NCBI RefSeq assembly: GCF_023231945.1
Contig: NZ_JAJLJH010000001.1
Span: 1,426,001-1,490,000, forward strand
Length of the DNA: 64,000 bases
Direction: 5' to 3'
Origin: Scleromatobacter humisilvae
GTDB lineage: Bacteria; Pseudomonadota; Gammaproteobacteria; Burkholderiales; Burkholderiaceae_C
The notes under the pieces were generated by a model. The model did no database searches, was not told the origin of the DNA, and was given only the letters and a program-made list of their open reading frames with translations. Numbering within the stretch: the first letter of the stretch is position 1; every line of letters begins with the position of its first letter. Below are positions 35,461 through 51,420 of the stretch, one piece after another. The translations under genes were made by a program, and so were the position numbers.

Positions 35461-35719
35461 GACGGGATCACTTTCACGAAGGGATGTCCTGGTTGGTTCG
35501 GCATGGCAATGCAACGCGGGTGAGTGTGCCGCGTTGGCGAGCGTTTCCGCAAGCCGCACGCCATCCGGGTCCGCGAACGGCACGAACGGTCTTTTCACGC
35601 GAGGTGTGCGATGCAGTTCCATGAGAGCACGGTTCGGAGCACCGAATGGGCGCGCCGACATGGGGAATACGCGGAGAGTGCTCAACTGGATTCGTCCCGG
35701 TGAATCGCCGCTCGCACGC

Positions 35720-35735
35720 CGTGACGCAGATCACG
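35720..35735. promoter_or_regulatory. candidate CRP/FNR-family binding site
   Basis: CGTGACGCAGATCACG is an imperfect palindrome with the exact GTGA-N6-TCAC core of CRP/FNR-family sites. It lies in the 413-base divergent gap between the RskA-linked sigma factor (ATG 35460) and the AAA+ ATPase (TTG 35874). The rest of that gap (35461-35873) shows no gene that I can support. Single-site matches of this length occur by chance, so this is tentative. Confidence 0.35.
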
Positions 35736-35873
35736 CCGACCAGCTCGACAGGACGGCACATCGATTGCTCAACGGCGAACAAGGGGCGGCAAAACCCGTT
35801 GTTCCGCGCGTCAGGCGCGCAATGCTTTGCTTCAATGGGTTGGACCGCTCTCGTCATCACGTCGGAGGTCATC

Positions 35874-36875
35874 TTGGCTGCAGGCAACGACACGTCCACC
35901 GAGGCCCGCGCCCCGCGGATCCCGATCGCGCGCATGCGATCGCTGTACCGGCTCGACGCCGTCAGCCAGCGCCTGGCCAAGCTGCAGCAGCAACAGGAAC
36001 ACGAGACGTTGCGCAGCACCTACGAGCGCATGCTCGAAAAGGGGGCCGACCGCTTCCAGGTCAAGCCGGCGGGGCTGCCGGCGATGGATCACCTGTATGA
36101 CGAGCTGCCCAACTTCCACGAGGCCCTCGACGACGTCAAGCGCCAGATCGCGCTGTGCCAGGACAGCCGCGACGCCCTCGAGATCATGCCCATCCTGCTG
36201 CTCGGCCCGCCGGGCGTCGGCAAGACGCACTTCGCGCGCGAGATCGCCGAGCTGCTGGGCACCGGCATGGGCTTCATCTCGATGAGCTCGCTGACCGCCG
36301 GCTGGGTGCTGAGCGGCGCGTCCAGCCAGTGGAAGGGCGCGCGGCCCGGCAAGGTCTTCGAGACGCTGGTGGACGGCGAGTACGCCAACCCGGTGATGGT
36401 CGTCGACGAGATCGACAAGGCGCGCGGCGAGCACGCGTACGACCCGCTGGGCGCGCTGTACTCGCTGATGGAGCACGACACCGCCGAGGCCTTCACCGAC
36501 GAATTCGCCGAGGTGCCGATCGACGCCAGCCAGGTGATCTGGGTGGCGACGGCCAACGACGAACGCGCGATCCCCGAGCCCATCCTGAACCGCATGAACG
36601 TCTACCAGGTGCAGGCGCCCGACCATGCCGCCGCGCGCGCGATCGCGCAGCGCCTGTACGCGGAGATCCGCGCCGACCACGACTGGGGCCAGCGCTTCGA
36701 CCCGGTGCCGCGCGCCGACGTGCTCGATCGCCTGGCCGAACTCGCGCCGCGCGAGATGCGGCGCGCGCTGATGACCGGCTTCGGCAACGCGCGGCTCGCG
36801 GGCTCCGACGCGATCCGGCTCGACGACCTGCCGGCGGGCAACGCGCGGCGCGCGAAGCTGGGCTTCACGCACTGA
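35874..36875 (+). CDS. AAA+ ATPase, Lon-like ATPase core without protease domain
   Basis: A 333-residue cytoplasmic ATPase. Walker A is LLLGPPGVGKTHFA near residue 115 and Walker B is MVVDEIDKA near 180; sensor 1 is ATANDE near 228 and a sensor-2-like Arg lies near the end (PREMRRAL). A coiled-coil-like start (QRLAKLQQQQEHETLRSTYE) precedes the core. The ATPase core resembles Lon, but the protease domain is absent. I chose TTG 35874 because GGAGG lies five bases upstream; an ATG at 35835 is possible but lacks an RBS. Its partners are unknown. It is divergent from the sigma factor pair. Confidence 0.75.
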   Translation: MAAGNDTSTEARAPRIPIARMRSLYRLDAVSQRLAKLQQQQEHETLRSTYERMLEKGADRFQVKPAGLPAMDHLYDELPNFHEALDDVKRQIALCQDSRDALEIMPILLLGPPGVGKTHFAREIAELLGTGMGFISMSSLTAGWVLSGASSQWKGARPGKVFETLVDGEYANPVMVVDEIDKARGEHAYDPLGALYSLMEHDTAEAFTDEFAEVPIDASQVIWVATANDERAIPEPILNRMNVYQVQAPDHAAARAIAQRLYAEIRADHDWGQRFDPVPRADVLDRLAELAPREMRRALMTGFGNARLAGSDAIRLDDLPAGNARRAKLGFTH

Positions 36876-36883
36876 ACCTGGCG

Positions 36884-37186
36884 CTACTTCGCTTCGATCC
36901 GGGGCTCGAACTCGGCCAGTTGCTTCGAGACGACGGGGTCGTCGCGATAGCGCGTCTTCAGCGCGGCGAGCTGGGCGTCGGTGCCCGCGCAGGTCTGCGC
37001 CGTCTGCTGCTCGATCTCGCGCATGCGCGCCGGGTCGGGCGGATCGGGGATCTCGCCGCGCAGGTGGTCGCAGGTCGCACGGCGTTCGAGGAAGGCGGCG
37101 AGATCGGGCGTCGCATCGGTGGCGCAGGCCCCGAGCGACACCAGCACCGCGAACAGCGCGGCGCGCATGCGGGCGTCAATGGCCAT
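36884..37186 (-). CDS. small lipoprotein, hypothetical
   Basis: A 100-residue protein with a lipobox-like LGAC after a short hydrophobic stretch, so the Cys near residue 21 may be lipidated. The mature part is charged and helical with two further Cys (ATCDHLRGEI, QTCAGTD). ATG 37186 overlaps the stop of the peptidase gene by 11 bases; ATG 37168 would give a tighter signal peptide. The coupling suggests the two products work together at the envelope, but no function is known. Confidence 0.6.
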   Translation of the reverse strand: MAIDARMRAALFAVLVSLGACATDATPDLAAFLERRATCDHLRGEIPDPPDPARMREIEQQTAQTCAGTDAQLAALKTRYRDDPVVSKQLAEFEPRIEAK

Positions 37187-37781
37187 CGGCAGACCAGTGC
37201 GGCATGTCGCTCGCGCCGCCCACGAACTTGATGACGCCGTAGCTGGCGCCGACCGTCTTCAGGTCGGGGTTCATGCCGCTGCGCGGCAGGCTGGCGATCT
37301 GCACCGGGGTGCCGTCGCGCCTGTTGATCGTCAGGCTGCCGTTCCAGCTGATCGCCATGTCCACCGCGGTGCCCGAGATATGGTTGGACTGCAGCGCCGG
37401 GGCCACGTTCAGGCCCTGCATGCCGTAGGCCTCGACCATGTCCTCGGCCGCCGCGACCGACGCGATCGGGTCGAAGTTGCCCTGGGCGTCGACATGCGCC
37501 CACGCGATGGGCACGCCGTCCAGCGGCGCGATCGAGCGTGGATCGGTCTTCTGCTTGACGATGGACCAGCACCAGTGCATCAGGTAGGCCCGCTGCCGCG
37601 GCCGCAGCGTGGCGGCGATGTTGACGCTCGCCCCGGCCGCGCCGAGCGCGGCGAGGAAGGCGCCGAGGTTGTCGCGGAACGGCTGCGCGCAGTCGGCCAC
37701 CGAGGCGCTGGTCGGGAAGCGCGCCACCCAGGCGCGTCCGCTGGGCTCGCGTGCCGGAGTCGGATTCAGTTGTGCGGACAT
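37176..37781 (-). CDS. M15-like zinc peptidase domain protein
   Basis: A 201-residue protein whose C-terminal half has the zinc-binding pattern of the M15/VanX group: NHISGTAVDM gives His134 and Asp141, spaced as in VanX (H-x6-D), and His195 sits in MPHWS near the end. Upstream, TLRPRQRAYLMHW resembles the SxxR region. The family cleaves D-Ala-D-Ala or L-Ala-D-Glu bonds of peptidoglycan. No signal peptide is visible, so it would act in the cytoplasm or be exported by another route (T2SS, T6SS or lysis). The activity is inferred from motifs only. Confidence 0.6.
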   Translation of the reverse strand: MSAQLNPTPAREPSGRAWVARFPTSASVADCAQPFRDNLGAFLAALGAAGASVNIAATLRPRQRAYLMHWCWSIVKQKTDPRSIAPLDGVPIAWAHVDAQGNFDPIASVAAAEDMVEAYGMQGLNVAPALQSNHISGTAVDMAISWNGSLTINRRDGTPVQIASLPRSGMNPDLKTVGASYGVIKFVGGASDMPHWSADGH

Positions 37782-37923
37782 GGCACTCTCCCTGGCGTTG
37801 AGTGCGGGCCAGCATACGCCCGGGGCGGTGCGATCGGCAGCTTCAAAGAAGGGATGCGCGAACCGGCCTGAAATCGGGCCATCGGCTCGCCGGGTGAGCC
37901 AGCGCCCCGCCTATGATGACCGC

Positions 37924-38817
37924 ATGCCCACCACTCTCGACGGGCGACTCGTCGTCGCCATCTCCTCGCGCGCTCTGTTCGATTTCGAAGAGGAGAACCG
38001 CGTCTTCGAAGGCAACGACGACCGCGCCTACATGCAGGTCCAGCTCGAGCGGCTGGACGTGCCGGCCCGCCCCGGCGTCGCCTTCTCGCTCGTGAAGAAG
38101 CTGCTGCAGTTCCGCGATCCGGCGCCACGCGTCGAGGTCGTGATCCTGTCGCGCAACGACCCCGTCTCGGGCATGCGCGCGTTCCGCTCGGCCAAGCACT
38201 ACGGCCTGCCCATCGAGCGCGGCACGTTCACGCGCGGCCGCAGCCCGTGGCGCTACCTGAAGCCGCTCGGCGCGCACCTGTTCCTGTCCACCAACGACGA
38301 GGACGTGCGCTCGGCACTCGAAGCCGGCGTGCCGGCCGCGCGCGTGTTCCCGCACTCGGCGCGCGCGTCGGACGCGCATCCGAACGAGGTGCGCATCGCC
38401 TTCGACGGCGATGCCGTGCTGTTCTCCGACGAGGCCGAGCGCGTCTTCCAGGCCGAGGGGCTGGACGCGTTCCAGGCCCACGAGTCCTCGCACTCGACGA
38501 CGCCGCTGGCGCCCGGCCCGTTCAAGCCGCTGCTGCAGGCGCTGCAACTGCTGCAGCGCTCGTCCACCGACGCGATGCAGGTGCGCACCGCGCTCGTGAC
38601 CGCGCGCAGCGCGCCCGCGCACGAACGCGCGATCCGCACGCTGATGGAGTGGCAGATCGAGGTCGACGAGGCGATGTTCCTGGGCGGCCTGCCCAAGGGC
38701 GAGTTCCTGCGCGAGTTCGAGCCCGACTTCTTCTTCGACGACCAGACGCGCCATGTCGAGAACGCGGCGAGCCATGTGCCGTCGGGGCACGTGGCGGCGG
38801 GGATCTCGAACCTCTGA
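37924..38817 (+). CDS. 5'-nucleotidase (NT5C1-like family)
   Basis: A 297-residue cytoplasmic protein matching the bacterial relatives of the cytosolic 5'-nucleotidase I family. Landmarks are VVAISSRALFDFEEENRVFE at the start (the Asp in place of the usual DxD nucleophile), VEVVILSRNDPVSGMRAFRS, RIAFDGDAVLFSDEAERVF and a C-terminal FFFDDQTRHVENA. It should dephosphorylate nucleoside monophosphates. The ATG at 37924 follows a short gap from the divergent peptidase gene. Confidence 0.85.
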   Translation: MPTTLDGRLVVAISSRALFDFEEENRVFEGNDDRAYMQVQLERLDVPARPGVAFSLVKKLLQFRDPAPRVEVVILSRNDPVSGMRAFRSAKHYGLPIERGTFTRGRSPWRYLKPLGAHLFLSTNDEDVRSALEAGVPAARVFPHSARASDAHPNEVRIAFDGDAVLFSDEAERVFQAEGLDAFQAHESSHSTTPLAPGPFKPLLQALQLLQRSSTDAMQVRTALVTARSAPAHERAIRTLMEWQIEVDEAMFLGGLPKGEFLREFEPDFFFDDQTRHVENAASHVPSGHVAAGISNL

Positions 38818-38835
38818 TCGCTTGCTGCCATCGAC

Positions 38836-39621
38836 ATGAGCCACTTCCGCCTGCCCCACATCCTGTTGCGCCTGCTCGCCGCGACGCTGGCCTTGTTCGC
38901 GCTGGCCGACGTGCGCGCGCAAGGATGCACCGCTGCGGTCTACGAGGTCATCGGCGAACATCTGCACGTGGCGGGCCTGGCAAGCGGCGAGCTGGTCGAC
39001 GACGCCGCTTGCAAGCGCGATCCGGTGCAGCCGCACGTCACGCTCGTCGCGCTGGCGTGGAACGACGGCCGCGAAAGCGAGTACCTCAAGGGCTACGTCG
39101 TGGCAGAGGTCGACGAGGACGCCGGCAAGGTGCTGGCGCTGATGACCGGCACCGCCGTCGCGGATGCTTCCACCCCGCTCGTCGGCGGCGACCTGGCCAT
39201 CGACACCGCACCCTACGTGCTGGCGCCCGGCGTGCGCGCGTTCGGCGTCGACATGAGCGAGCGGGTCTCGCACGCCGCCGATGGCGGAACCGATCTCAGG
39301 CGCACGCTCTACGTCCGCGAAGGACGACGCCTGCGCCCCGTGCTCAAGGGTCAATCGATGTCGGGGCACTGGATCATCGACCTGGGCCAAGGCCTGGAGA
39401 CAAGGGTCCATGAATCATTCCAGGTCAGCCTTGCGATCGGCCCGCACGTCAGCCACGGTCGCCACGACCTGCTGATGACGACGCGCTTCGAACGCAGCGA
39501 CGGCAAGCCGTCGACGCGCGAGACCGAGCACATCACCGACGTCTACGACGGCAAGTCCTATCGGGCGATCGAGACCGCCGCTCCTTGGGAGCTGGAGGAC
39601 AGGAAGAACGCGGGCCGCTAA
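38836..39621 (+). CDS. secreted protein of unknown function
   Basis: A 261-residue protein with a signal peptide (LLRLLAATLALFALADVRAQ, cleavage after RAQ) and three Cys in the mature part (GCTAAVYEVIG, ACKRD). The mature sequence alternates beta-like segments without recognisable motifs. It follows the nucleotidase by 18 bases and may be cotranscribed with it. Its stop overlaps the stop of the opposite REC-GGDEF-EAL gene by four bases. No function is proposed. Confidence 0.65.
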   Translation: MSHFRLPHILLRLLAATLALFALADVRAQGCTAAVYEVIGEHLHVAGLASGELVDDAACKRDPVQPHVTLVALAWNDGRESEYLKGYVVAEVDEDAGKVLALMTGTAVADASTPLVGGDLAIDTAPYVLAPGVRAFGVDMSERVSHAADGGTDLRRTLYVREGRRLRPVLKGQSMSGHWIIDLGQGLETRVHESFQVSLAIGPHVSHGRHDLLMTTRFERSDGKPSTRETEHITDVYDGKSYRAIETAAPWELEDRKNAGR

Positions 39622-41525
39622 GCCAGCGCCGCCGGAGGCATCGCCGACTCCGCGCCCGGCACAGGCGCCTCGATCACGGTTGCGGCGGACGACGCAGCCG
39701 GCCGCAGAGGCAGGCTCGCCCGCAGCGCGTCCGCCGTCAGCGGCTCCGGCACGTGATAGTGGAAGCCCTGCGCCCAGTCGACGCCCAGCTCGCGCAACAG
39801 CCCGGCCACCGTCTCGGTCTCGACGAACTCGGCCACCACCGGCTTGTTCAGCAGGCGCGCCATCTCGGTCATCGAGCGCACCATGCCGCCGTGCACGAGG
39901 TCGGTGTCCATGTCGCGCACGAACATGCCGTCGATCTTGATCGTGTCGAAGGGCAGCTGGCGCATGTAGGTGAAGGACGCGAAGCCGGAGCCGAAGTCGT
40001 CGAGCGCGAAGCGGCAGCCCAGGCGGTGCAGCGTGTGCATGAACTCGCCGGCGCTCTGCAGGTTGACGATGGCCTCGGTCTCGGTGATCTCGAAGCACAT
40101 CATGCGGCCCGGCACGCCGAATTCGCGCAGCGTCTCGGCCACGTACTGTGCCAGGCCCGGCTCGCGGATCGATACGGCCGACAGGTTGATCGCCACCTGG
40201 TCGATGCGGTCGTGGGCGTCGGGCATGCTGCCCAGCAGCCGCACGACCTCGCGGATCATCCAGCGATCGAGCTCGCCGATCAAGTGGTAGCGCTCGGCCG
40301 GCGCGATGAACATGCCGGGCAGCACCAGCTTCTGGCGGCGCGGGTCCCACAGGCGGATCAGCGTCTCGATGTGCAGGCCGTGCGGCCGGCCGTCGGCGGC
40401 CGCGGCGAGCGGCGTCAGGCGCTGGAACCAGGCGCGGAACTCGTTGCGCTTCAACGCGTCGACCAGCACCAGCGCCCAGTTGACGGACTCGCGATGGCCT
40501 TCGCCTTCCAGCAGCGACGAGTCGTGCACGCGGATCGTGCCGCGGCCTTCGCGCTTGGCGAGGTAGGCGGCCTCGTCGGCGATGAGCATCAGTTGGTCGA
40601 ACGAGACGATGTCGCGCGCGATGCGCACCACCGCCACCGACGCCGCCATCTTGAAGCTGCGCTCCTCCCAGTGGAACTCGAAGTCGGCGAGCTGGTCGAG
40701 GACGCGCCGCGCCAGTGCCGGGCCGCCGTCGGGGCCGGCGTCCTCGACGACGACGCCGAACTTGTCGCCGCCCAGGCGCGCGAAGAAGTCGGTGCGCTCC
40801 AGCAGGCCGGCCACGACGTCGGCGAACTGGCGCAGCAGCTCGTCGCCGGCGATGCAGCCGCAGGTCTCGTTGACGAGGCGGAACTGGTCGATGTCGATCA
40901 GCAGGAAGACAGCGTCGCACTCGGCGCGCTGGACGCGCGCCAACAGCTCGGACACGTGCGCATCGAGCGCGCCGCGGTTGTACAGGCGCGTGACGAAGTC
41001 ATGCGTCGCGAGGTAGTTCAGGCGATCCTGCATGTAGCGCCGCTCGTTGATCTCCTGGCGCAGGTGGCGGTTGGCGATCGTGAGCTCGGCGGTGCGCTCG
41101 CGCACTTTCTCCTCGAGGCTGTGATTGAGCTCGCGCAGCTGTTCGAGCAGGTTGCGGCGCTCAAGCTGGTAGCGAACGCGCGCGCGCACCTCGTCGGCAT
41201 TGATCGGCTTGGAGATGTAGTCGCTGCCGCCGACCGCGAAGCCCTGGCTGACATCGTCGGTGCGCGCGGTGACGAAGACGACGGGGATGTCGGCGGTGGC
41301 CGGGTCGGCCTTCAGCCGGCGGCACACCTCGAAGCCGTCCATGCCCGGCATCATGACGTCCAGCAGCACCAGGTCGGGGCGGCCGCGGGTGGCCAGTTCG
41401 AGCGCGCGCGTGCCGGAGGTGGCGGCCATCAACTCGCACTGCTCGTCGTTCAGCGTGGCGCTCAGCACGTCGATGTTGTGCGGCGTATCGTCGACGATCA
41501 GGATCTTCGAGACTCTTGCGGTCAC
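39618..41525 (-). CDS. response regulator with degenerate GGDEF and intact EAL domain (c-di-GMP phosphodiesterase)
   Basis: A 635-residue cytoplasmic protein. REC is residues 5-120, with phosphoacceptor Asp56 (LVLLDVMMPGMDGF) and Lys near 106. A coiled-coil linker (EEKVRERTAELTIANRHLRQ) leads to a GGDEF domain whose active site reads GGDKF and whose usual RxxD inhibitory site is not evident, so cyclase activity is unlikely. The EAL domain (about 375-610) reads ETL in place of EAL but keeps the metal and catalytic residues: NLSAVSI, EITETE, DDFGSGFASF, the Lys in IKIDGMFV, the Glu in EFVETE and the Gln in AQGF. It should hydrolyse c-di-GMP when phosphorylated. It lies downstream of two hybrid kinases on the same strand, which are its likely partners. 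The GTG start is a choice; an in-frame ATG lies far upstream at 41723. Confidence 0.88.
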   Translation of the reverse strand: MTARVSKILIVDDTPHNIDVLSATLNDEQCELMAATSGTRALELATRGRPDLVLLDVMMPGMDGFEVCRRLKADPATADIPVVFVTARTDDVSQGFAVGGSDYISKPINADEVRARVRYQLERRNLLEQLRELNHSLEEKVRERTAELTIANRHLRQEINERRYMQDRLNYLATHDFVTRLYNRGALDAHVSELLARVQRAECDAVFLLIDIDQFRLVNETCGCIAGDELLRQFADVVAGLLERTDFFARLGGDKFGVVVEDAGPDGGPALARRVLDQLADFEFHWEERSFKMAASVAVVRIARDIVSFDQLMLIADEAAYLAKREGRGTIRVHDSSLLEGEGHRESVNWALVLVDALKRNEFRAWFQRLTPLAAAADGRPHGLHIETLIRLWDPRRQKLVLPGMFIAPAERYHLIGELDRWMIREVVRLLGSMPDAHDRIDQVAINLSAVSIREPGLAQYVAETLREFGVPGRMMCFEITETEAIVNLQSAGEFMHTLHRLGCRFALDDFGSGFASFTYMRQLPFDTIKIDGMFVRDMDTDLVHGGMVRSMTEMARLLNKPVVAEFVETETVAGLLRELGVDWAQGFHYHVPEPLTADALRASLPLRPAASSAATVIEAPVPGAESAMPPAALA

Positions 41526-41685
41526 CACCCATACCCCCGCGTTGTCCGGGACGGGCCCGGGACTGCACCTTGCGTTGTCCCCAGTGTAATCACATGCAAG
41601 TGGACCGTTCCGGTCGATTTGTACGCAGATTCGTGCAATGGCGCACGCCTGGCGCGCTCCCGCGCGAACGTGTATCGACGGCGCC

Positions 41686-48377
<6,692 letters not shown>

Positions 48378-48570
48378 CGCGTGTCTCCTCCCGGGGAACG
48401 AGGCAGGAATGCCTTCGCGGCGGATGATAGCGTCCGGCTGCGTTGCGGATGAGTCGCGAAATGCCGTGGCGCGCGGACTTGCGGTTTATCGCCACTTCGG
48501 CGCCTCACGCGCCGCGAGATGGCGTGCCGCGAATCTGCTACCTTGCCGCCATCGCCTCACGAGAGCCGCC

Positions 48571-48879
48571 ATGTCCGACGATCCCTCCGACTTCTTCGCC
48601 CCGCCGCCCTTCGACCCGTCCACCGCCCGCGCCACGCTCGCGCGCGCGCTGCGCGACCTCAAGCTCGCCGAGCTCAACGGCGCCTTCGAGCTGAACGGCC
48701 AGCCGGTGGTCAAGGCCCGCGTGGAGGGCGCACTGCTGAAGCTGGACGTCGCGAAGAAGCCCTCGCGCTCGCCCGACTGGGAGCACACGGATGCCAACGA
48801 TCACGCCCGGCTGAGGCGCTTCATCGACGACGTGAAACGGCGCGTGTCGCGCTGGAACGAAGGCCGCGACGCCGACTAG
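48571..48879 (+). CDS. small conserved-looking hypothetical protein
   Basis: A 102-residue acidic/basic soluble protein (FFAPPPFDPSTARATLARAL at the start, LRRFIDDVKRRVSRW near the end) with no signal peptide, membrane helix or known motif. ATG 48571 follows CACGAGAGCC, a weak RBS. It is divergent from the MASE1 kinase. Its stop TAG and the stop of the facing cupin gene share the palindrome CTAG (48876-48879). No function is proposed. Confidence 0.6.
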   Translation: MSDDPSDFFAPPPFDPSTARATLARALRDLKLAELNGAFELNGQPVVKARVEGALLKLDVAKKPSRSPDWEHTDANDHARLRRFIDDVKRRVSRWNEGRDAD

Positions 48880-49244
48880 TTCGCCGCCGGCCCGACGACG
48901 ATCACGAAGTGCTTGCGCAGCGTCTCCAGCACTTCGAACGACCCCGCGAAGCCGGCCGGGATCACCAGCGCCTCGCCCGCGCCCGCCTCGGTGAACGTGC
49001 CGTCGGTCGCGTGCAGGCGGCAACGGCCGGCCAGCACCACCATGTATTCGTGCTCGGTCGGATCCATCTGGATGCGCCAGCGGCCGACCTCGCACTCCCA
49101 GATGCCGGCGACGAGCCCGGCCGGCGCGCTCTCGTACAGCACCCAGGTGCGGCGCTCGGGCGCGCCGATCTCGCGGCGCTCCTCGCGCGGGAAATCGATC
49201 TCGGGCGGCGTGGCGGGTGGGTCGAACTTGACGATGGAAGCCAT
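48876..49244 (-). CDS. cupin domain protein
   Basis: A 122-residue small beta-barrel. Cupin motif 1 region reads RIQMDPTEHEYMVVLAGRCR and motif 2 region reads GEALVIPAGFAGSFEVLET. Few of the usual metal-binding His are present, as in the EutQ/DUF861-type cupins. It ends at the shared CTAG stop and starts eight bases after the dtd stop, so it is the second gene of a dtd-cupin unit. The ligand is unknown. Confidence 0.8.
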   Translation of the reverse strand: MASIVKFDPPATPPEIDFPREERREIGAPERRTWVLYESAPAGLVAGIWECEVGRWRIQMDPTEHEYMVVLAGRCRLHATDGTFTEAGAGEALVIPAGFAGSFEVLETLRKHFVIVVGPAAN

Positions 49245-49252
49245 GGAAAGTC

Positions 49253-49696
49253 TCAGCGGATGGTCATGGGAATGGTGACGGGGCCGTCGTTGACGAGGTG
49301 CACCTGCATGTCGGCGCCGAAGCGGCCGCTGGCCACGCGCGGATGGCGCTCCGCGGCCAGGCGCAGCACGGTCTCGTAGAGGCGACGGCCCTGCTCCGGC
49401 GGCGCCGCGCCGGTGAAGCTCGGCCGGTTGCCGCCGCTCGTGTCGGCGGCGAGCGTGAACTGGCTGACGATCAGCAGCCCCGCGCCGGGCACGTCCTGCA
49501 CGCTGCGGTTCATCTTGCCGGCATCGTCGGAAAAGATGCGCAGCTTGAGCAGCTTGGCGACGAGCTTGTCGGCCTGTGCGTCGGTGTCGGCCGGCTCGGC
49601 GCAGACCAGCACCAGCAACCCGGACTCGATCGCGCCGACGGTCTCGCCGGCGATGTCGACGCGCGCCTCGCGCACGCGCTGGATGACGGACAGCAT
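49253..49696 (-). CDS. dtd: D-aminoacyl-tRNA deacylase
   Basis: A 147-residue protein of exactly the expected Dtd size. Both signature segments are visible: [20 protein letters not shown] (the SQFTL and GNRPSF parts) and the C-terminal NDGPVTIPM. The N-terminus [20 protein letters not shown] is typical. It removes D-amino acids and glycine mischarged onto tRNA in the cytoplasm. It is encoded 14 bases after the cation efflux gene. Confidence 0.95.
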   Translation of the reverse strand: MLSVIQRVREARVDIAGETVGAIESGLLVLVCAEPADTDAQADKLVAKLLKLRIFSDDAGKMNRSVQDVPGAGLLIVSQFTLAADTSGGNRPSFTGAAPPEQGRRLYETVLRLAAERHPRVASGRFGADMQVHLVNDGPVTIPMTIR

Positions 49697-49710
49697 CGTG
49701 AGTCGCTCGC

Positions 49711-50616
49711 TCAGGAAGACGCCGCCGCGCCGCCCGCGGCGGGCTCGTCGACGTAGGCCTCGACGTCGTTGGGCAGCAGCTGGATCGTCGTGCGCAGGCC
49801 GGCGACGTCGCGCATCAGCGCGCGCTCGACGTCCGCGCGCAGCGCCGCGGCGCGGCCCAGCGTCCAGGCGGACGGCACGTGCATGTGCAGGTCGACGAAG
49901 CGGCGCTGGCCGGCGCGCCGCGTGACGACATGGTCGAAACGGATCGGCTGCGTCTTGAACACGTCCAGCGTGCGGTCGATCTGCGCGCGCACCTCGGGCT
50001 CGACGGCCATGTCCATCAGCCCGTCGGCCGAGCGCCAGACCAGCGACACGCCCTCGCGCACGATGTTGCCCGCCACGCACACGGCCACCACCGGGTCGAG
50101 CCACAGCCAGCCGGTGAAGTGCACGCCGACCAGGCCGACGACGACGCCGACGGACGTCCACACGTCGGTGATCAGGTGCTTGGCGTCGGCCTCCAGCGCG
50201 ATCGAGCGCTCCTGCGCGGCCTTGCGCAGCATCGCGAACGCGAGCCCGCCGTTGAGCGCGGTCGACGCCAGCGACAGCGCGATGCCCAGGCCGATCGCCT
50301 GCACCTGCGCCGGATGGAACAGCCGCTCGCCGGCCGCGCCGACGATGGCGATGGCCGCCGCGACGATCAGCACGCCCTCGAAGCCGCTCGAAAAGTACTC
50401 GGCCTTGTGATGCCCGTACGGATGGCCTTCGTCGGGCGGCTGCGCGGCCCACGACACCATCATCAGCGCGAACACCGCGCCGGCCAGGTTCACGAGCCCT
50501 TCGATCGCGTCGGACAACAGGCTCACCGAGCCACTGACGTACCAGGCGCCCGCCTTCAACGCGATCGTCGCCACCGCGACGACCGCCGAGACCTTGAGGT
50601 ACGAGCTGACTTGCAT
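49711..50616 (-). CDS. cation diffusion facilitator family transporter
   Basis: A 301-residue inner-membrane protein with six transmembrane helices and a C-terminal cytoplasmic domain. Metal-site residues of the family are in TM2 ([13 protein letters not shown]) and TM5 ([12 protein letters not shown]), and the [14 protein letters not shown] loop is the CDF hallmark. The C-terminal part with [13 protein letters not shown] and the HVVTRRAG segment fits the dimerisation domain. It exports a divalent metal such as zinc, iron or cobalt in exchange for protons. Confidence 0.92.
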   Translation of the reverse strand: MQVSSYLKVSAVVAVATIALKAGAWYVSGSVSLLSDAIEGLVNLAGAVFALMMVSWAAQPPDEGHPYGHHKAEYFSSGFEGVLIVAAAIAIVGAAGERLFHPAQVQAIGLGIALSLASTALNGGLAFAMLRKAAQERSIALEADAKHLITDVWTSVGVVVGLVGVHFTGWLWLDPVVAVCVAGNIVREGVSLVWRSADGLMDMAVEPEVRAQIDRTLDVFKTQPIRFDHVVTRRAGQRRFVDLHMHVPSAWTLGRAAALRADVERALMRDVAGLRTTIQLLPNDVEAYVDEPAAGGAAASS

Positions 50617-50661
50617 GGACGCATTGTCGCCGGTCGCCCGCGACCGCCGCCGCCCCGCGCG

Positions 50662-51420
50662 CTACGGCGCCTGCATCCCGTGCTCGGCCGCGAAGCGGCG
50701 CGCGGGCGCGCCCTGCAACTGCTCGATCAGCGCCCGCGCCGCGGCCTTGTCGGTGCTCGCTTGCCCGACGGCCGCGACGTAGGTCGTGAAGTGCTGGAAC
50801 TCGGGCGGGAGCGTGCCCAGCACGACGACGCCCGGCACGCCCACCAGCTCGCTCATCTGCTGCAGGGCGAGGTCGGCCCGGCCGTCGACGAGCCTGTCGG
50901 CCACCAGCCCGCCGTCGACGAGCACGGCCTTGGGCCGGATCCGGTCGGCGATGCCCATGCGTTCGAACAGCTGCGACAGGTAGATGCCGCTGGAGCCGCC
51001 AGCCGCCGGATCGATGTAGGCGATCGCGCGGGCGTCCAGCAACGCCTGCCGGAACTCGTCGGCGGTGGCGATCTTCGGCGTCGGCGCCCCCTGCCGAACC
51101 GCGGCGCCGATGCCCACGCGCGCCAGCGGCTGAACCGAGCGCGGATCCACCTTGCCTTGCCTGGCCAGCGCGTCCACGCCGTCCTGGGTGACGATGACGA
51201 CGTCGAAGGCCTCGCCGGCCAGGGCTAGGCGCGTCACCGCGCCGGCGGTGCCGCCCTCCACCACGAGACGGTGGCCGGTGCGCCGCTCGAACTCGGCCGC
51301 CGAGGCGTCGACCAGCGCCTTGGTCGCGCCGGACGCGAGCACCCTGAGGTCGGCGGCGAGCGTGGATGTCGCCAGCGACACGCCGGCCAGGGCGAGAAGG
51401 ACGCGATGAGGGAAGGCCAT
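50662..51420 (-). CDS. ModA-like periplasmic substrate-binding protein
   Basis: A 252-residue protein with a signal peptide (ending STLAA-DL). The mature part begins [20 protein letters not shown] and has the ModA-type pattern [34 protein letters not shown] and [17 protein letters not shown]. It binds molybdate or another oxyanion or small acid in the periplasm. There are no modB or modC genes nearby, so it may serve a distant transporter or act as a sensor. ATG 51420 is chosen; ATG 51429 is possible. Confidence 0.8.
   Translation of the reverse strand: MAFPHRVLLALAGVSLATSTLAADLRVLASGATKALVDASAAEFERRTGHRLVVEGGTAGAVTRLALAGEAFDVVIVTQDGVDALARQGKVDPRSVQPLARVGIGAAVRQGAPTPKIATADEFRQALLDARAIAYIDPAAGGSSGIYLSQLFERMGIADRIRPKAVLVDGGLVADRLVDGRADLALQQMSELVGVPGVVVLGTLPPEFQHFTTYVAAVGQASTDKAAARALIEQLQGAPARRFAAEHGMQAP

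Noticed and set aside
37176-37186. Phage lysis cassette (endolysin plus Rz1-like lipoprotein)
   Set aside because: There is no holin, Rz or other phage gene nearby, so the phage origin is not supported.
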